Positions 8,766-18,191 of a stretch of 35,753 nt of DNA are shown one piece after another. The position numbers and the translations under genes were made by a program. Positions within the stretch are counted from its first letter, which is position 1, and each line of letters begins with the position of its first letter. The notes beneath the pieces were generated by a model. That model searched no databases and was not told the origin of the DNA. It worked only from the letters and a program-made list of their open reading frames with translations. Origin of the DNA: Elusimicrobiota bacterium (GTDB lineage Bacteria; CG03; SLGR01; PWQF01); contig PWOI01000029.1 in assembly GCA_003557485.1 (NCBI GenBank), forward strand, positions 1-35,753, given 5' to 3'.

Positions 8766-9908
8766 ATGATAAATAAACAGGTGACATCAACCCTGTTTGT
8801 CTTTTCGTTTCTTTTTTTTGTTACGATAGAGTCTGTATCTGCGCCTATAAACATAGAGGGCGTTGAAAACCTGGGGATGGGGGGCGTGGGGACTGCCGTA
8901 AACAGCCCGAAAGCCGTTCTTTATAATCCGGCTCTTCTGGGTCTTCGGGAAGGTTTCAAAATAACCGTTATCGATATTCCCATCACTATATCCCACGATA
9001 TCGTAAAAACTGCTATGTTTATCTATAAAAATATGGATGAGCTTATGGATAATGATGACTGGGATGAACTTGATGAGGATTTAAGGGACGATATAATTGA
9101 CCTGGCTCTCTATGATTTCAGGATTAACATAGGAATGCTTGCTCCTAACGTTTCAGCCGGCCCTTACCCTCTATATACGGGCGTGCGCTGGTGGGATATG
9201 TGGTGGGGGTTGGGTTTGTACAATGAGAATTACATATCTTTTTCTCTTGACGAAGGGATACTGATTCCGACATTTGACCTTAAGGCCCAGGCTGATGCCG
9301 TGGTTCACTTGCCGTTTGCATTCAGGGTCCAGCACCTTCCTTACAGGCTTCCGGGACAGCTTTATTCCGGTTTTGCCGTCAAATATATGATGAGGACCAG
9401 GGTGGAAAAAACAAGACGCAGTATAATGGAAATAGAAGAAGTTATGGATGAACTTGAAGATCAGGATTTTGAGCCGGGAACCGGATTGGGTTTTGATCTT
9501 GGTTTATACTACGATATATCTCCGAAATGGAGCATAGCGTTTGCTGTCAGGGACTTTCTGGGGTCAACTATAGAGTATCCGGACGGTGAAAAGGACGAGA
9601 TATCCGCCCGGATAGATTTAGGTGCAGAGTATACCCCTCACAGTAGAATTGAACTTGCTGCAGACCTCAGGGATATTAAATTCGATGACTTTACCGGTGC
9701 TTCTTTTTTCACCAAACTGCATCTGGGGTGCCAATTCCACCTGACAAGAATTTTGAAGCTGCGCGGCGGATTGTACCAGGGCTATCCTACATTCGGTTTC
9801 GGTATAGGCGGAGCGATAAACTATGCATTTTACGGGCGTGAACTCGGCCGATATGCAGGAGATGATCCCCAGTTGAGTCACACCCTGGCATTTGCTCTTA
9901 GATTCTAA
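8766..9908 (+). CDS. Outer-membrane beta-barrel protein, PorV/UPF0164/FadL-like
   Basis: Signal peptide, then ENLGMGGVGTAVNSPKAVLYNPALLGL (typical start of PorV/FadL-like barrels), alternating beta-strand pattern and C-terminal LAFALRF. ATG 8766 follows the 8764 stop and is preferred to the listed 8721 start. Confidence 0.7.
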   Translation: MINKQVTSTLFVFSFLFFVTIESVSAPINIEGVENLGMGGVGTAVNSPKAVLYNPALLGLREGFKITVIDIPITISHDIVKTAMFIYKNMDELMDNDDWDELDEDLRDDIIDLALYDFRINIGMLAPNVSAGPYPLYTGVRWWDMWWGLGLYNENYISFSLDEGILIPTFDLKAQADAVVHLPFAFRVQHLPYRLPGQLYSGFAVKYMMRTRVEKTRRSIMEIEEVMDELEDQDFEPGTGLGFDLGLYYDISPKWSIAFAVRDFLGSTIEYPDGEKDEISARIDLGAEYTPHSRIELAADLRDIKFDDFTGASFFTKLHLGCQFHLTRILKLRGGLYQGYPTFGFGIGGAINYAFYGRELGRYAGDDPQLSHTLAFALRF

Positions 9909-10990
9909 AAAATACGGGCGTTTTTCATCATAGCCACGCTTATAAGAAGAAATATTATGTTTGCCGACCATGCAGCCAGCATGGGAGACAAAATCCCACC
10001 GACCCCCATAGCGCGGCCTACCGTTATTGCTCCCCAGTAGATGAAAGCTATAAGAAGGGCGATAAAGAATCCAGCAGTCCTGCTTTTCATTCCTCCCCAT
10101 AGTGCTAGCGGTATTCCGAGTATTAGTATTATTGTGTTTGAAAATGGAAAAGATATCTTATGATGCAGTATAACGCGGTGCCTTCTTGAAGATAGCCCTC
10201 CTTTTTCAATTCTTCGGGTATGCCTGAGCAGTTCAATAAAACCCATGCTTTCAGGGTTTTCTTCGGCTTTTTCGAAGTTTACAGGGGTTTCAGGAAGATC
10301 AGTGTGTATTTTTTCAAATTCCATAAACGAAATGGATTGACCGTCATCAGGAGAAAAATCTCTTAAGGTTCCATTATAAAATTCCCATGACCCGTCAGTA
10401 TATACAGCGCGTTCGGCAGTCATTCTGGAAATTTCTCTGGTTGTACCTTTAAGGAATTCTATCATTTTCACTCCATAAAGCGTATTTTCTGAGAGCTTCT
10501 CTATGAAGTAAAAGCGGTCCCCTGCAGCGGCATAGGAGAAGTTTTTTCTTGTGTCGTCAGGCTCACGGGGGTCTCTTCCTCTTATAATACGGAAAAGATT
10601 GTCTGCTTTTCTGTTGGCTGGCGGAACAACCGTTTCGTTTATAATAAGAGAAGAAATGCTTATAAGAATAGAAATTAATATAAGGGGTTTAAGGGCTTTA
10701 AGTATGCTTATTCCGGAACTTCCTATAGCGGTTATTTCACCGTGCCTTTTCAGGGATCCCAGGGAGAAAAGAACTGCAAGAAGAGCAGCCACCGGCATAA
10801 CCATTACAAACCAGTCAGGTATCCTGTTTAAAAAATAGACCGCAAGCATATCTATAGGCGGTTTCTGATCAAGAAATGTATGCATATAATCGAAAAAGTG
10901 CGTTACAATCATAAGGATTAGAAAAGCAATTAGAGCTGCGAAGAACGGCTTGAGAAAAGAATAGGCCAGATATTTCTGTATCAGCTTCAC
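9905..10990 (-). CDS. lptG: LptF/LptG-family permease (LptG-like)
   Basis: YjgP/YjgQ architecture: KYLAYSFLKPF...PVAALLAVLFSLGSLKRHGEITAIGSSGISILKALKP. Confidence 0.85.
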   Translation of the reverse strand: MKLIQKYLAYSFLKPFFAALIAFLILMIVTHFFDYMHTFLDQKPPIDMLAVYFLNRIPDWFVMVMPVAALLAVLFSLGSLKRHGEITAIGSSGISILKALKPLILISILISISSLIINETVVPPANRKADNLFRIIRGRDPREPDDTRKNFSYAAAGDRFYFIEKLSENTLYGVKMIEFLKGTTREISRMTAERAVYTDGSWEFYNGTLRDFSPDDGQSISFMEFEKIHTDLPETPVNFEKAEENPESMGFIELLRHTRRIEKGGLSSRRHRVILHHKISFPFSNTIILILGIPLALWGGMKSRTAGFFIALLIAFIYWGAITVGRAMGVGGILSPMLAAWSANIIFLLISVAMMKNARIF

Positions 10991-12078
10991 CGGTTAAAAC
11001 TTACCGTGATCATTACGGCTCCCAGTCCACCCATTAGAAAATTAGGGAGCCACACTCCAAGCCAGGGCGCTATATCACCGTTAAATGCAAGCTTAATTCC
11101 ACCTGTCATAAGAAAATAATATATAGCAATAACGGCCAGACTTATTCCGATACCTATTGTTTTTCCTTTAACTTCTGCCCTTAGCCCCAATGGTATACCG
11201 CATAACATCAGTGCAAGTGCCGCTCCTGCAAGCGCGCCGCGAATATGCAGGTGTGCGGAAACTGTATTAGTAGGCAGTCCTCTTTCCTCAAGCCTGTTAA
11301 TTTCCTCTTTCATTTCAAAGTAACTTTTAGATTCAAGATTTTTACTCACAGTTATATCTTCATCGCTTCTGTGTATAGTTATTGAGTATTCTTGGAATTC
11401 GATACTGCTTAATATTTCGGGCCTGTCTGGGGGTTGGTGTCGGATAAACCCTTCATAAAGCATTAAAACAAGGGAGTTGTCTTTTTCGGTACTCCATATT
11501 CCTCTTCTCGCCTCAATAAACATTTCAGGTTCATCGTTGTCGGCCGGTTTGTTAATCATAACCTCCCTTAGTGATTGTTCTCTGTGATTAACAGAGTGTG
11601 CCAGAAGAGTATACTCTCCAATTTCAACCTGGGTCCCTTCTTCAATCTGTATGGCAGGTTCCCGGTAAGCCAGGTGAGTAAACCTGTAGCGAAAAGCATA
11701 ATTGCTTGCAGGGGCTACGTGGTAATTAAAAGGAATCATTATAAGAGCTATAACAAATGCGGCCCCTATAGCAGGTTTTATGATAGGAAGTATAGAGCTG
11801 CCGGAAGTTCGAATTGCCGTTATTTCTCTGTCGGAAGCCATTTTGCCGAATGTTATGACGCTTGCAGCAGCAACTGCCATGGGTACCGTAAGAACCAGTA
11901 TTGTGGGTAGGGAATAGAGCAGGAGTATTAATATTTCACCTGCTCCGACGCCTTTTGTTACAACAATCTCAACCAGCTGGAAAAGCCTTTCCATTATAAG
12001 TATAAAAGAGAAAAGCAGCAGGCTGATTGCCAGAGTAGGCAAAAACATTTTTAAAGTATAAGCAGTTAATATTTTCAT
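10987..12078 (-). CDS. lptF: LptF/LptG-family permease (LptF-like)
   Basis: YTLKMFLPTLAISLLLFSFILIMERLFQL...GKMASDREITAIRTSGSSILPIIKP. Overlaps the downstream lptG start by 4 nt. Confidence 0.85.
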   Translation of the reverse strand: MKILTAYTLKMFLPTLAISLLLFSFILIMERLFQLVEIVVTKGVGAGEILILLLYSLPTILVLTVPMAVAAASVITFGKMASDREITAIRTSGSSILPIIKPAIGAAFVIALIMIPFNYHVAPASNYAFRYRFTHLAYREPAIQIEEGTQVEIGEYTLLAHSVNHREQSLREVMINKPADNDEPEMFIEARRGIWSTEKDNSLVLMLYEGFIRHQPPDRPEILSSIEFQEYSITIHRSDEDITVSKNLESKSYFEMKEEINRLEERGLPTNTVSAHLHIRGALAGAALALMLCGIPLGLRAEVKGKTIGIGISLAVIAIYYFLMTGGIKLAFNGDIAPWLGVWLPNFLMGGLGAVMITVSFNR

Positions 12079-12147
12079 GTTTTAAAATAAAGTTTCATTC
12101 TTGGAAGATGCGGGAATTTTTATCCGAATATATTTAATATTTTGATA

Positions 12148-12705
12148 TTAAAAATCCGTAAAAATTTCAGAAGGACCTTTAATGAGAAGCAATATACTCC
12201 CTTCACCTCTTAATATTGCAAAAAGAAAAATAGTTTCTTTATCTTTTTTTAATCTAACTGAGCGCGCATCTCCAGAGATTAGTAATTCAGAAAAATTTTT
12301 AAATACTTCAGTTGTTTCTGTAGATATCTTTTCTGCAGTTGCGCGCATTATTTTTTCTATACTATTTATGTTAAATTCCTCTACCTTCCAGTGTTGTTTA
12401 TGAAAATAATCAGAGAACTCTCTTAGGGTTTCTTCTGAAGGCTTACCGGAGGTTACAATTGTTATGGAGCCTTTTCCCTCCAGAAGCTCTATATTGTAAG
12501 CTTTGTCAGCATAATTTTCGGGTATATCAACATCAACTATATGGTCAGTTCCGCTTAAAACAGCAATAGGGGGATGAAAATTACTGAGATTTTCAAATAT
12601 ATCATATACCGCTACAATAAGAATAATCAAAAATAATATTAGCGCTAATATGGCTAGCAATAATTTTTTCTTCTTATTTTGATTGTGTTCTCTAGTATTA
12701 CTCAT
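12148..12705 (-). CDS. Hypothetical membrane-anchored protein
   Basis: 185-aa ORF with charged N-terminus and one TM helix (KKKLLLAILALILFLIILIVAVYDIF), then a soluble domain. No family recognised. Confidence 0.6.
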   Translation of the reverse strand: MSNTREHNQNKKKKLLLAILALILFLIILIVAVYDIFENLSNFHPPIAVLSGTDHIVDVDIPENYADKAYNIELLEGKGSITIVTSGKPSEETLREFSDYFHKQHWKVEEFNINSIEKIMRATAEKISTETTEVFKNFSELLISGDARSVRLKKDKETIFLFAILRGEGSILLLIKGPSEIFTDF

Positions 12706-12919
12706 TTTTTTATTTATCTTTCTAATTATATTTGTAAGTATACTTAAATATAGCTAAAATCACAAAAAAAACATATTTATGTAAACACATAATTAGGTTA
12801 AGTAAGAGTAAAATGAATTAGTATAAATATATGATTTGAAATTATGACTCTACTTCAATTATAATTTATAATCAGAATGTAAAATTTTCTTTTGTGCTTT
12901 TTCCGGTTGTATTCAAAAT

Positions 12920-12994
12920 ATCCGGCTAGGCAAACCAAAGAAATCCCTTAATGCAAAGAGTAGGCGAAAGTGTAATAAAGATAGGCAGGATTGT
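12920..12994 (+). promoter_or_regulatory. Possible structured leader upstream of the SprA-like gene, with words reminiscent of a GEMM-I (c-di-GMP-I) riboswitch
   Basis: Reads GGCAAACC..AAAGAAA..UGCAAAG...GGCAGGAUUGUU. GGCAA can pair with the terminal UUGUU (2 GU pairs), which would cover the SD/UUG start. The expected tetraloop hairpin between GGCAAACC and GCAAAG is not evident, so this is weak. Confidence 0.2.
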
Positions 12995-15900
12995 TAATTA
13001 AAATAAAATTTATAAAAAAAAATCTGCAAGCGTTTTTATGTGTTTATGCGCTGTTTGTATTTATACCGTCAGGTTTGAAGGCTCTTAATCTTATGGATGA
13101 TGATGCACTTGACTATTTTATCAATGAAGAGATCGAAAGAGAAGAAATTGATGATTTTGAAAGGGCTATAGATATTGATAATCTTGAGTTTGACCGCGAG
13201 CTTTTTGACAGGATAAGGAGAGAAAAAGATGAGGATATATATGTCAGTCCGGAGATTGATGATGTATTTGATTTAATTGAAGCGGATCCGGACGACCCTC
13301 CTCTTTTAGAATATCCTCCGGTAATGCCTGACCTTCCTTATGAGGCGCGCCTTCAGATAACCGGCCGTAAATCAATAGCCCTTAAAACGGGTCATTCCTT
13401 CTGGCTGGGTGATGAAGAAGAAAGAACACTTACCGGTAACCCCCCCGGGCTCTTGCGGGGATTTGAAATGGATCAGGAACTTAGGGTTCGCATACAGGGG
13501 CAGGTAGGTGACAAGATTACAGTTGACGTGGACTATGATGATACCAAGCCCGCTTACGATGAGTCTGCCCGCCGTATTTCTGTGGTCTACAAGGGAGACC
13601 CGGACGAAATAATACAGGAAGCGGCTTTCGGGGATATAACCCTCACTCTTCCCAGAAAACATTTTATAGGATATTCACGTAGCGTTTTTGGTGCCAGGGT
13701 GAAAGGGCGTTATAGAAACCTTGATTTTATGGCAATTGCCTCCCAGACCAAGGGAAGAACTGAAGTAAAGGAATTTACCGGAGATACAACGTTCACCAGG
13801 AGGGATATAAGGGATATTGACTACATACGTCGCCGGCATTACAGCATAGACGTGGATACCTCTGTAAACCATCTTCCGATAGAACCGGGTTCAGTTGAGG
13901 TCTTTTTAAGGGACGGTGTAAGCGAAACCGGAGTGAAGATGGATGTAAAATATGTTAGCGGAGATACTCATAACGATTACTTTGAGAGACTGGTTCCCGG
14001 AAGAGATTTTACAGTAGATCATCAAACCGGAATTCTGACATTTTCCAGTTCCCTTTCCAGGCACTATATAGCGGCAGTCCGGTTTACCGGCAGCCAGGGC
14101 ACTGTTGGGGAAACGGATCCCGTTATTTTTGCGGATGAGCAGCGTGAGGGAGGAAAGACAGTTACTGAATACGAAAGAAAAAACTTTTACAGCCTTGGCG
14201 CGTCAAGGATATCAAGAGACGATTTTGTCCTTAGGTTTCTTGATACCAACAGAAAACCAGATACTCCGCCCAAGCCCGCATATACCGTTGATTACGATCG
14301 GGGCATACTTGAATTTGACCATAAGATGCCCTTTGACCCTGAAGACAAAAAAGGAATATATGACACTCACAACCCCCAACATAATTATATAATTTATGTG
14401 GAGTTTAAAAGCAGGATACGCCAGTATTTTCTTCGCCCTAATATTGTAAGGGGTAGTGAAAGGATAGTAAAGGACGGCAGGGTGCTGAGCCGGAACACGG
14501 ATTATTTAATAGATTACCCGTCAGGATTTATAACCTTTCTGAGACCCGAAGAAATAGATGAAACCACTACAATAAGGGCGACCTATGAGTATATGCCTTT
14601 TGGTATAGCTCAGCAGGAAACACTTGTAGGATTGCGGGCTGATTACCGGTTCTCCCGCAATCTTTCAATGGGGGGAACTCTGCTCTATAATTTTGCGGCA
14701 TCCGAGCGTGAAATACCCAGGGTAGGCCAGACTCCGCAGAGCGCCCTTGTCCTTGGAAGCAATATCGACCTGACAATACCTACAGGCCGCTATAATCCTT
14801 TTCCTACGCGTATAAGCGCCGAGGTTGCCCGGAGTGAAATGAATCCGAATACGATAGGTAAAGCAATGATAGATGATATGGACGGGATACGGATAACCCG
14901 CAGCGTATCGCTGAGAAAAGATCAGTGGCAGATAGCGGCAACGCCATCAGAAAGGGTAGCCAGTCCTTCCTGGATAGATCTGGATGAAGATGATGATAAA
15001 TACCTCAGCGACATAAACCCCAATGTTTCCAGGGATGAAGATGAGAAAGTATGGATCCTTGAGGTTGATTATGATATTCCCGCGACAGACAAGGGCTGGG
15101 GAAGCGATCTTGAAGTTTCAATTGTTAACCCTATCTCAAGGACCGGAATAGACATCGGAGATATGGATAAAATACAGCTCTGGTTTAAAGGCGACTTAAC
15201 CGATGCCGAACTGGATATTGATTTCGGGGTTATTTCGGAAGACGCTGACCGGACGGGAGTTATAAAACCGCATCCTGATAAGATTGAAGACAGCAGAATA
15301 GAAGGGTGGCAGTATGTTTATCCGGGGACCGCCCCTATAAGAAGGAATAAGGGCTGGAATTACGACTATGTAGGGGGTGGAGTTTTTACTATCGGAGCCG
15401 ATAACGGCAGGATAGATACAAACGATCTGGACAGAGACGGGATACTGGATAGAGTGGAAAATGTAGCAACCTTTGAGCAGGGACCCCTTTCGTCCGATAA
15501 ATGGAGACGCCTTGAATTTGATATAGGAGAGTTAGGCGAAGGAGAGAGGGCTAATTTAAGATTTGTAAAACATGTCCGTATTACTGTAAGAAATAAAAGC
15601 GGAGCAAGAAACAGGGGTAAATTTTACATAGCGAAACTTGAAGCCATAGGGAACCACTGGGAAGCCTCGGATGTTCATACCGATGACTCTTTCAGGGTTC
15701 TGGACGTAAACACTTTTGATAACCCCGATTACCGCAGGAATTCCCCCGAAGACGAAGATATCTATAAGGACATATACTCAAAAGTCGGAGGAAGGGATGA
15801 TATAAGGGAGGGAGCGCTTGAACTTAACTATGAACTGGAAAAAACTACTTCAGTATATGCATATATGGAGTTTCCTGCGGCACTGGACTTTTCCAGGCAT

Positions 15901-18180
15901 AAAAAACTGGAGTTTCTACTCTATGGAAAAGATGCGGGACAGGATGCCGTTTTCTTTATAGAATTCGGCGCCGGCGACAATTTTTACCGAAAAGAATATA
16001 AAATAAGCGATTATGATTTTGACAGCAGTGGATGGGAAAAATTTACTATTTCCCTCTCTGAAAAGAATCTTGCAGAGCTTGAAAAAACAGGAACTCCTTC
16101 TATTTCTAATGTAAGGGAAATAAGAGTGGGTATCAGAAATGACAGTGCCGGAAAGCTGGAAGGTAAAGTCTGGGTAAATGTTATCCACCTTTCGGATTCT
16201 ATTAAGCAGGTGGGTACCGCAGAGAGGTTCGATTTTTCTTCTACCATTCCGGGGATCCTGGAATACGGTGGGACATACGAACATGTTACAGAGGATTTCC
16301 AGACTATTACCGAGCCGCCCCGGAACCAGGAAATCACGGCCTATTCCGCCAATGCGCGCCTGACTTTGCTTGATTTCCTTCCTGTTCGGGGGCGTTACAG
16401 CCAGCGGGAAACCGTTACGCCCGCTGACCGTATACGGGATGAGGACAGAAACCCTTATATACGGGCCCGGGACGAAGGAAAGGTAGTAAGAAAAGACGGC
16501 AGTCTGGACGCCGATTTAAGGATAAGAAGATTGCCCGATATAGGCGGCCATTATTCCAGAAGTATTGAAAGGTCGGATTTTTCGGGAAGAATAGAGGAAC
16601 TGGAAACTATAAGAGGAAATTTGTCTTATAGCCCGCCCCTTGACGTATTCATAGTGCCCAGAAGTTTGCGCGGAAACGTCCGCAGAACCATAAGAGATAC
16701 TGCCTGGGATGACAGAATAATAGATGAAACAAGGGATTCCAAAAGTGATGGAGGTAAGGAAGACTGGAGCGAAGTAACATATGATTTCGGAGGAAGTTCT
16801 ACTTTCGATATGTTCGGTTTTCTGGATTTCAGGCCGGCTTACAGTAAAAACGTAAAGGACAGAACCTGGGATTTCTATGCAGGCGATTATGAGGGCAAAG
16901 AAAAAACCTGGCCCTGGAGCCGCCGCCAGAAAATTGATATGAATTCCACTTTAACGCTTGCCCGGTGGTTTAGGCCTTCTTTTTCATATGGTATAGATAC
17001 AAACGAAGATTATAATTTTGATACAGTGAATGGCTCTCCGGTTTTTATCGAGAGAAAGGATGTCGACAGAAATTTTGATATAGACAGCCGGGTTAGATTC
17101 GGTGTCAAACATGTAATCCCCGGGTTTGACCCGGTTGAAACCCTTGAGCTTGATCTGAACTACAGGTACGAAAAGGGTGAGAGCTATAAAAATCTTCCCA
17201 GCACGAGAAGTGTTTTTGATAAACTTGACTGGAGGAAAGAAATAGACTCAGATAAAGTGGATTCAGCTACAAAAAGAGACACCAGGAGGTACGGTACTGA
17301 CTGGCGGCCGTTTGATTTTATGAATCTCTCGGGAGACTGGTTGAAAGCTGTGGGAGATATGAGACTGAGAACCAACTACCGTAAAATAAATTCCTTTCGG
17401 CTCAGTCAGAATACAATTTACGAAAAGGACTCACTGACCTGGCCTGACCTGACCGCAGATTTCGGCCGTTTGCCGCGGCTGCCCTATGCAGGCAGGACAA
17501 TAACAGAGATAGATTTGAGGGGGACATACACTTTGGCTACCGATTTAGAGTACTCATACAGTGATGGAATAGACAGGGATGATGATATCCATGGTATTTC
17601 TGAAGAATGGAGGAGAAGGTATGGTGTTAATTCACGGTTTAAAATAAGGGGTAGATACGATTCTCTTCTGGATTATACTTCCGAATCAGCAGAAAAGATA
17701 GACCTTCGCGATTTGAATCCCTGGGACTGGCGTGACGAAAGAAGAACTTACAGCGGGCAGATAAAAGTTGAATTAAGACGATACTGGGACGTTATAGCCC
17801 GCTTCAGCCATTCTCGTCATGAAAGAGTTTCCTACCCTGATATCTTGCGGACCGACTCACGTAGTTACAGCCCGAGTTTAAGTTTCCGGGCAGTAATAGA
17901 TTTACCCGATATCGTAAATGTCCCTCTTTTTGGAGATGTGGCTGCCGGGAACCGTCTCAGGCTGGATGCTGATCTCAAAGCTGACTTTGCAAGGAGTGAG
18001 CTTGATATTTACCGGACAAATACAAACAGTTATACCTTCAACTGTACAGGTCAGCTGGATGTAGCGGCTAATATGCGAGGAAGCTTCGGGTTTGGAGCGC
18101 AGTATGTGCATAATATAGAGCGCTACGCTAACAGCTACGCCGGAATAAACCTCCGCGCAGAAGTAGTAATAACCTTTTAA
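12991..18180 (+). CDS. SprA-like giant outer-membrane protein (T9SS translocon SprA/Sov family homolog)
   Basis: 1729 aa, TTG start with upstream AGGCAGGA, signal peptide. SprA-family-like blocks: GQVGDKITVDVDYDDTKPAYDESARRISVVYKGDPDEIIQEAAFGDITLTLPRKHFIGYSRSVFGARVKGRYRNLDFMAIASQTKGRTEVKEF; MPFGIAQQETLVGLRADYRFSRNLSMGGTLLYNF; AMIDDMDGIRITRSVSLRKDQWQIAATP. C-terminus is beta-rich and ends VVITF. Confidence 0.8.
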   Translation: MLIKIKFIKKNLQAFLCVYALFVFIPSGLKALNLMDDDALDYFINEEIEREEIDDFERAIDIDNLEFDRELFDRIRREKDEDIYVSPEIDDVFDLIEADPDDPPLLEYPPVMPDLPYEARLQITGRKSIALKTGHSFWLGDEEERTLTGNPPGLLRGFEMDQELRVRIQGQVGDKITVDVDYDDTKPAYDESARRISVVYKGDPDEIIQEAAFGDITLTLPRKHFIGYSRSVFGARVKGRYRNLDFMAIASQTKGRTEVKEFTGDTTFTRRDIRDIDYIRRRHYSIDVDTSVNHLPIEPGSVEVFLRDGVSETGVKMDVKYVSGDTHNDYFERLVPGRDFTVDHQTGILTFSSSLSRHYIAAVRFTGSQGTVGETDPVIFADEQREGGKTVTEYERKNFYSLGASRISRDDFVLRFLDTNRKPDTPPKPAYTVDYDRGILEFDHKMPFDPEDKKGIYDTHNPQHNYIIYVEFKSRIRQYFLRPNIVRGSERIVKDGRVLSRNTDYLIDYPSGFITFLRPEEIDETTTIRATYEYMPFGIAQQETLVGLRADYRFSRNLSMGGTLLYNFAASEREIPRVGQTPQSALVLGSNIDLTIPTGRYNPFPTRISAEVARSEMNPNTIGKAMIDDMDGIRITRSVSLRKDQWQIAATPSERVASPSWIDLDEDDDKYLSDINPNVSRDEDEKVWILEVDYDIPATDKGWGSDLEVSIVNPISRTGIDIGDMDKIQLWFKGDLTDAELDIDFGVISEDADRTGVIKPHPDKIEDSRIEGWQYVYPGTAPIRRNKGWNYDYVGGGVFTIGADNGRIDTNDLDRDGILDRVENVATFEQGPLSSDKWRRLEFDIGELGEGERANLRFVKHVRITVRNKSGARNRGKFYIAKLEAIGNHWEASDVHTDDSFRVLDVNTFDNPDYRRNSPEDEDIYKDIYSKVGGRDDIREGALELNYELEKTTSVYAYMEFPAALDFSRHKKLEFLLYGKDAGQDAVFFIEFGAGDNFYRKEYKISDYDFDSSGWEKFTISLSEKNLAELEKTGTPSISNVREIRVGIRNDSAGKLEGKVWVNVIHLSDSIKQVGTAERFDFSSTIPGILEYGGTYEHVTEDFQTITEPPRNQEITAYSANARLTLLDFLPVRGRYSQRETVTPADRIRDEDRNPYIRARDEGKVVRKDGSLDADLRIRRLPDIGGHYSRSIERSDFSGRIEELETIRGNLSYSPPLDVFIVPRSLRGNVRRTIRDTAWDDRIIDETRDSKSDGGKEDWSEVTYDFGGSSTFDMFGFLDFRPAYSKNVKDRTWDFYAGDYEGKEKTWPWSRRQKIDMNSTLTLARWFRPSFSYGIDTNEDYNFDTVNGSPVFIERKDVDRNFDIDSRVRFGVKHVIPGFDPVETLELDLNYRYEKGESYKNLPSTRSVFDKLDWRKEIDSDKVDSATKRDTRRYGTDWRPFDFMNLSGDWLKAVGDMRLRTNYRKINSFRLSQNTIYEKDSLTWPDLTADFGRLPRLPYAGRTITEIDLRGTYTLATDLEYSYSDGIDRDDDIHGISEEWRRRYGVNSRFKIRGRYDSLLDYTSESAEKIDLRDLNPWDWRDERRTYSGQIKVELRRYWDVIARFSHSRHERVSYPDILRTDSRSYSPSLSFRAVIDLPDIVNVPLFGDVAAGNRLRLDADLKADFARSELDIYRTNTNSYTFNCTGQLDVAANMRGSFGFGAQYVHNIERYANSYAGINLRAEVVITF

Positions 18181-18191
18181 CCTCTGAGGTG

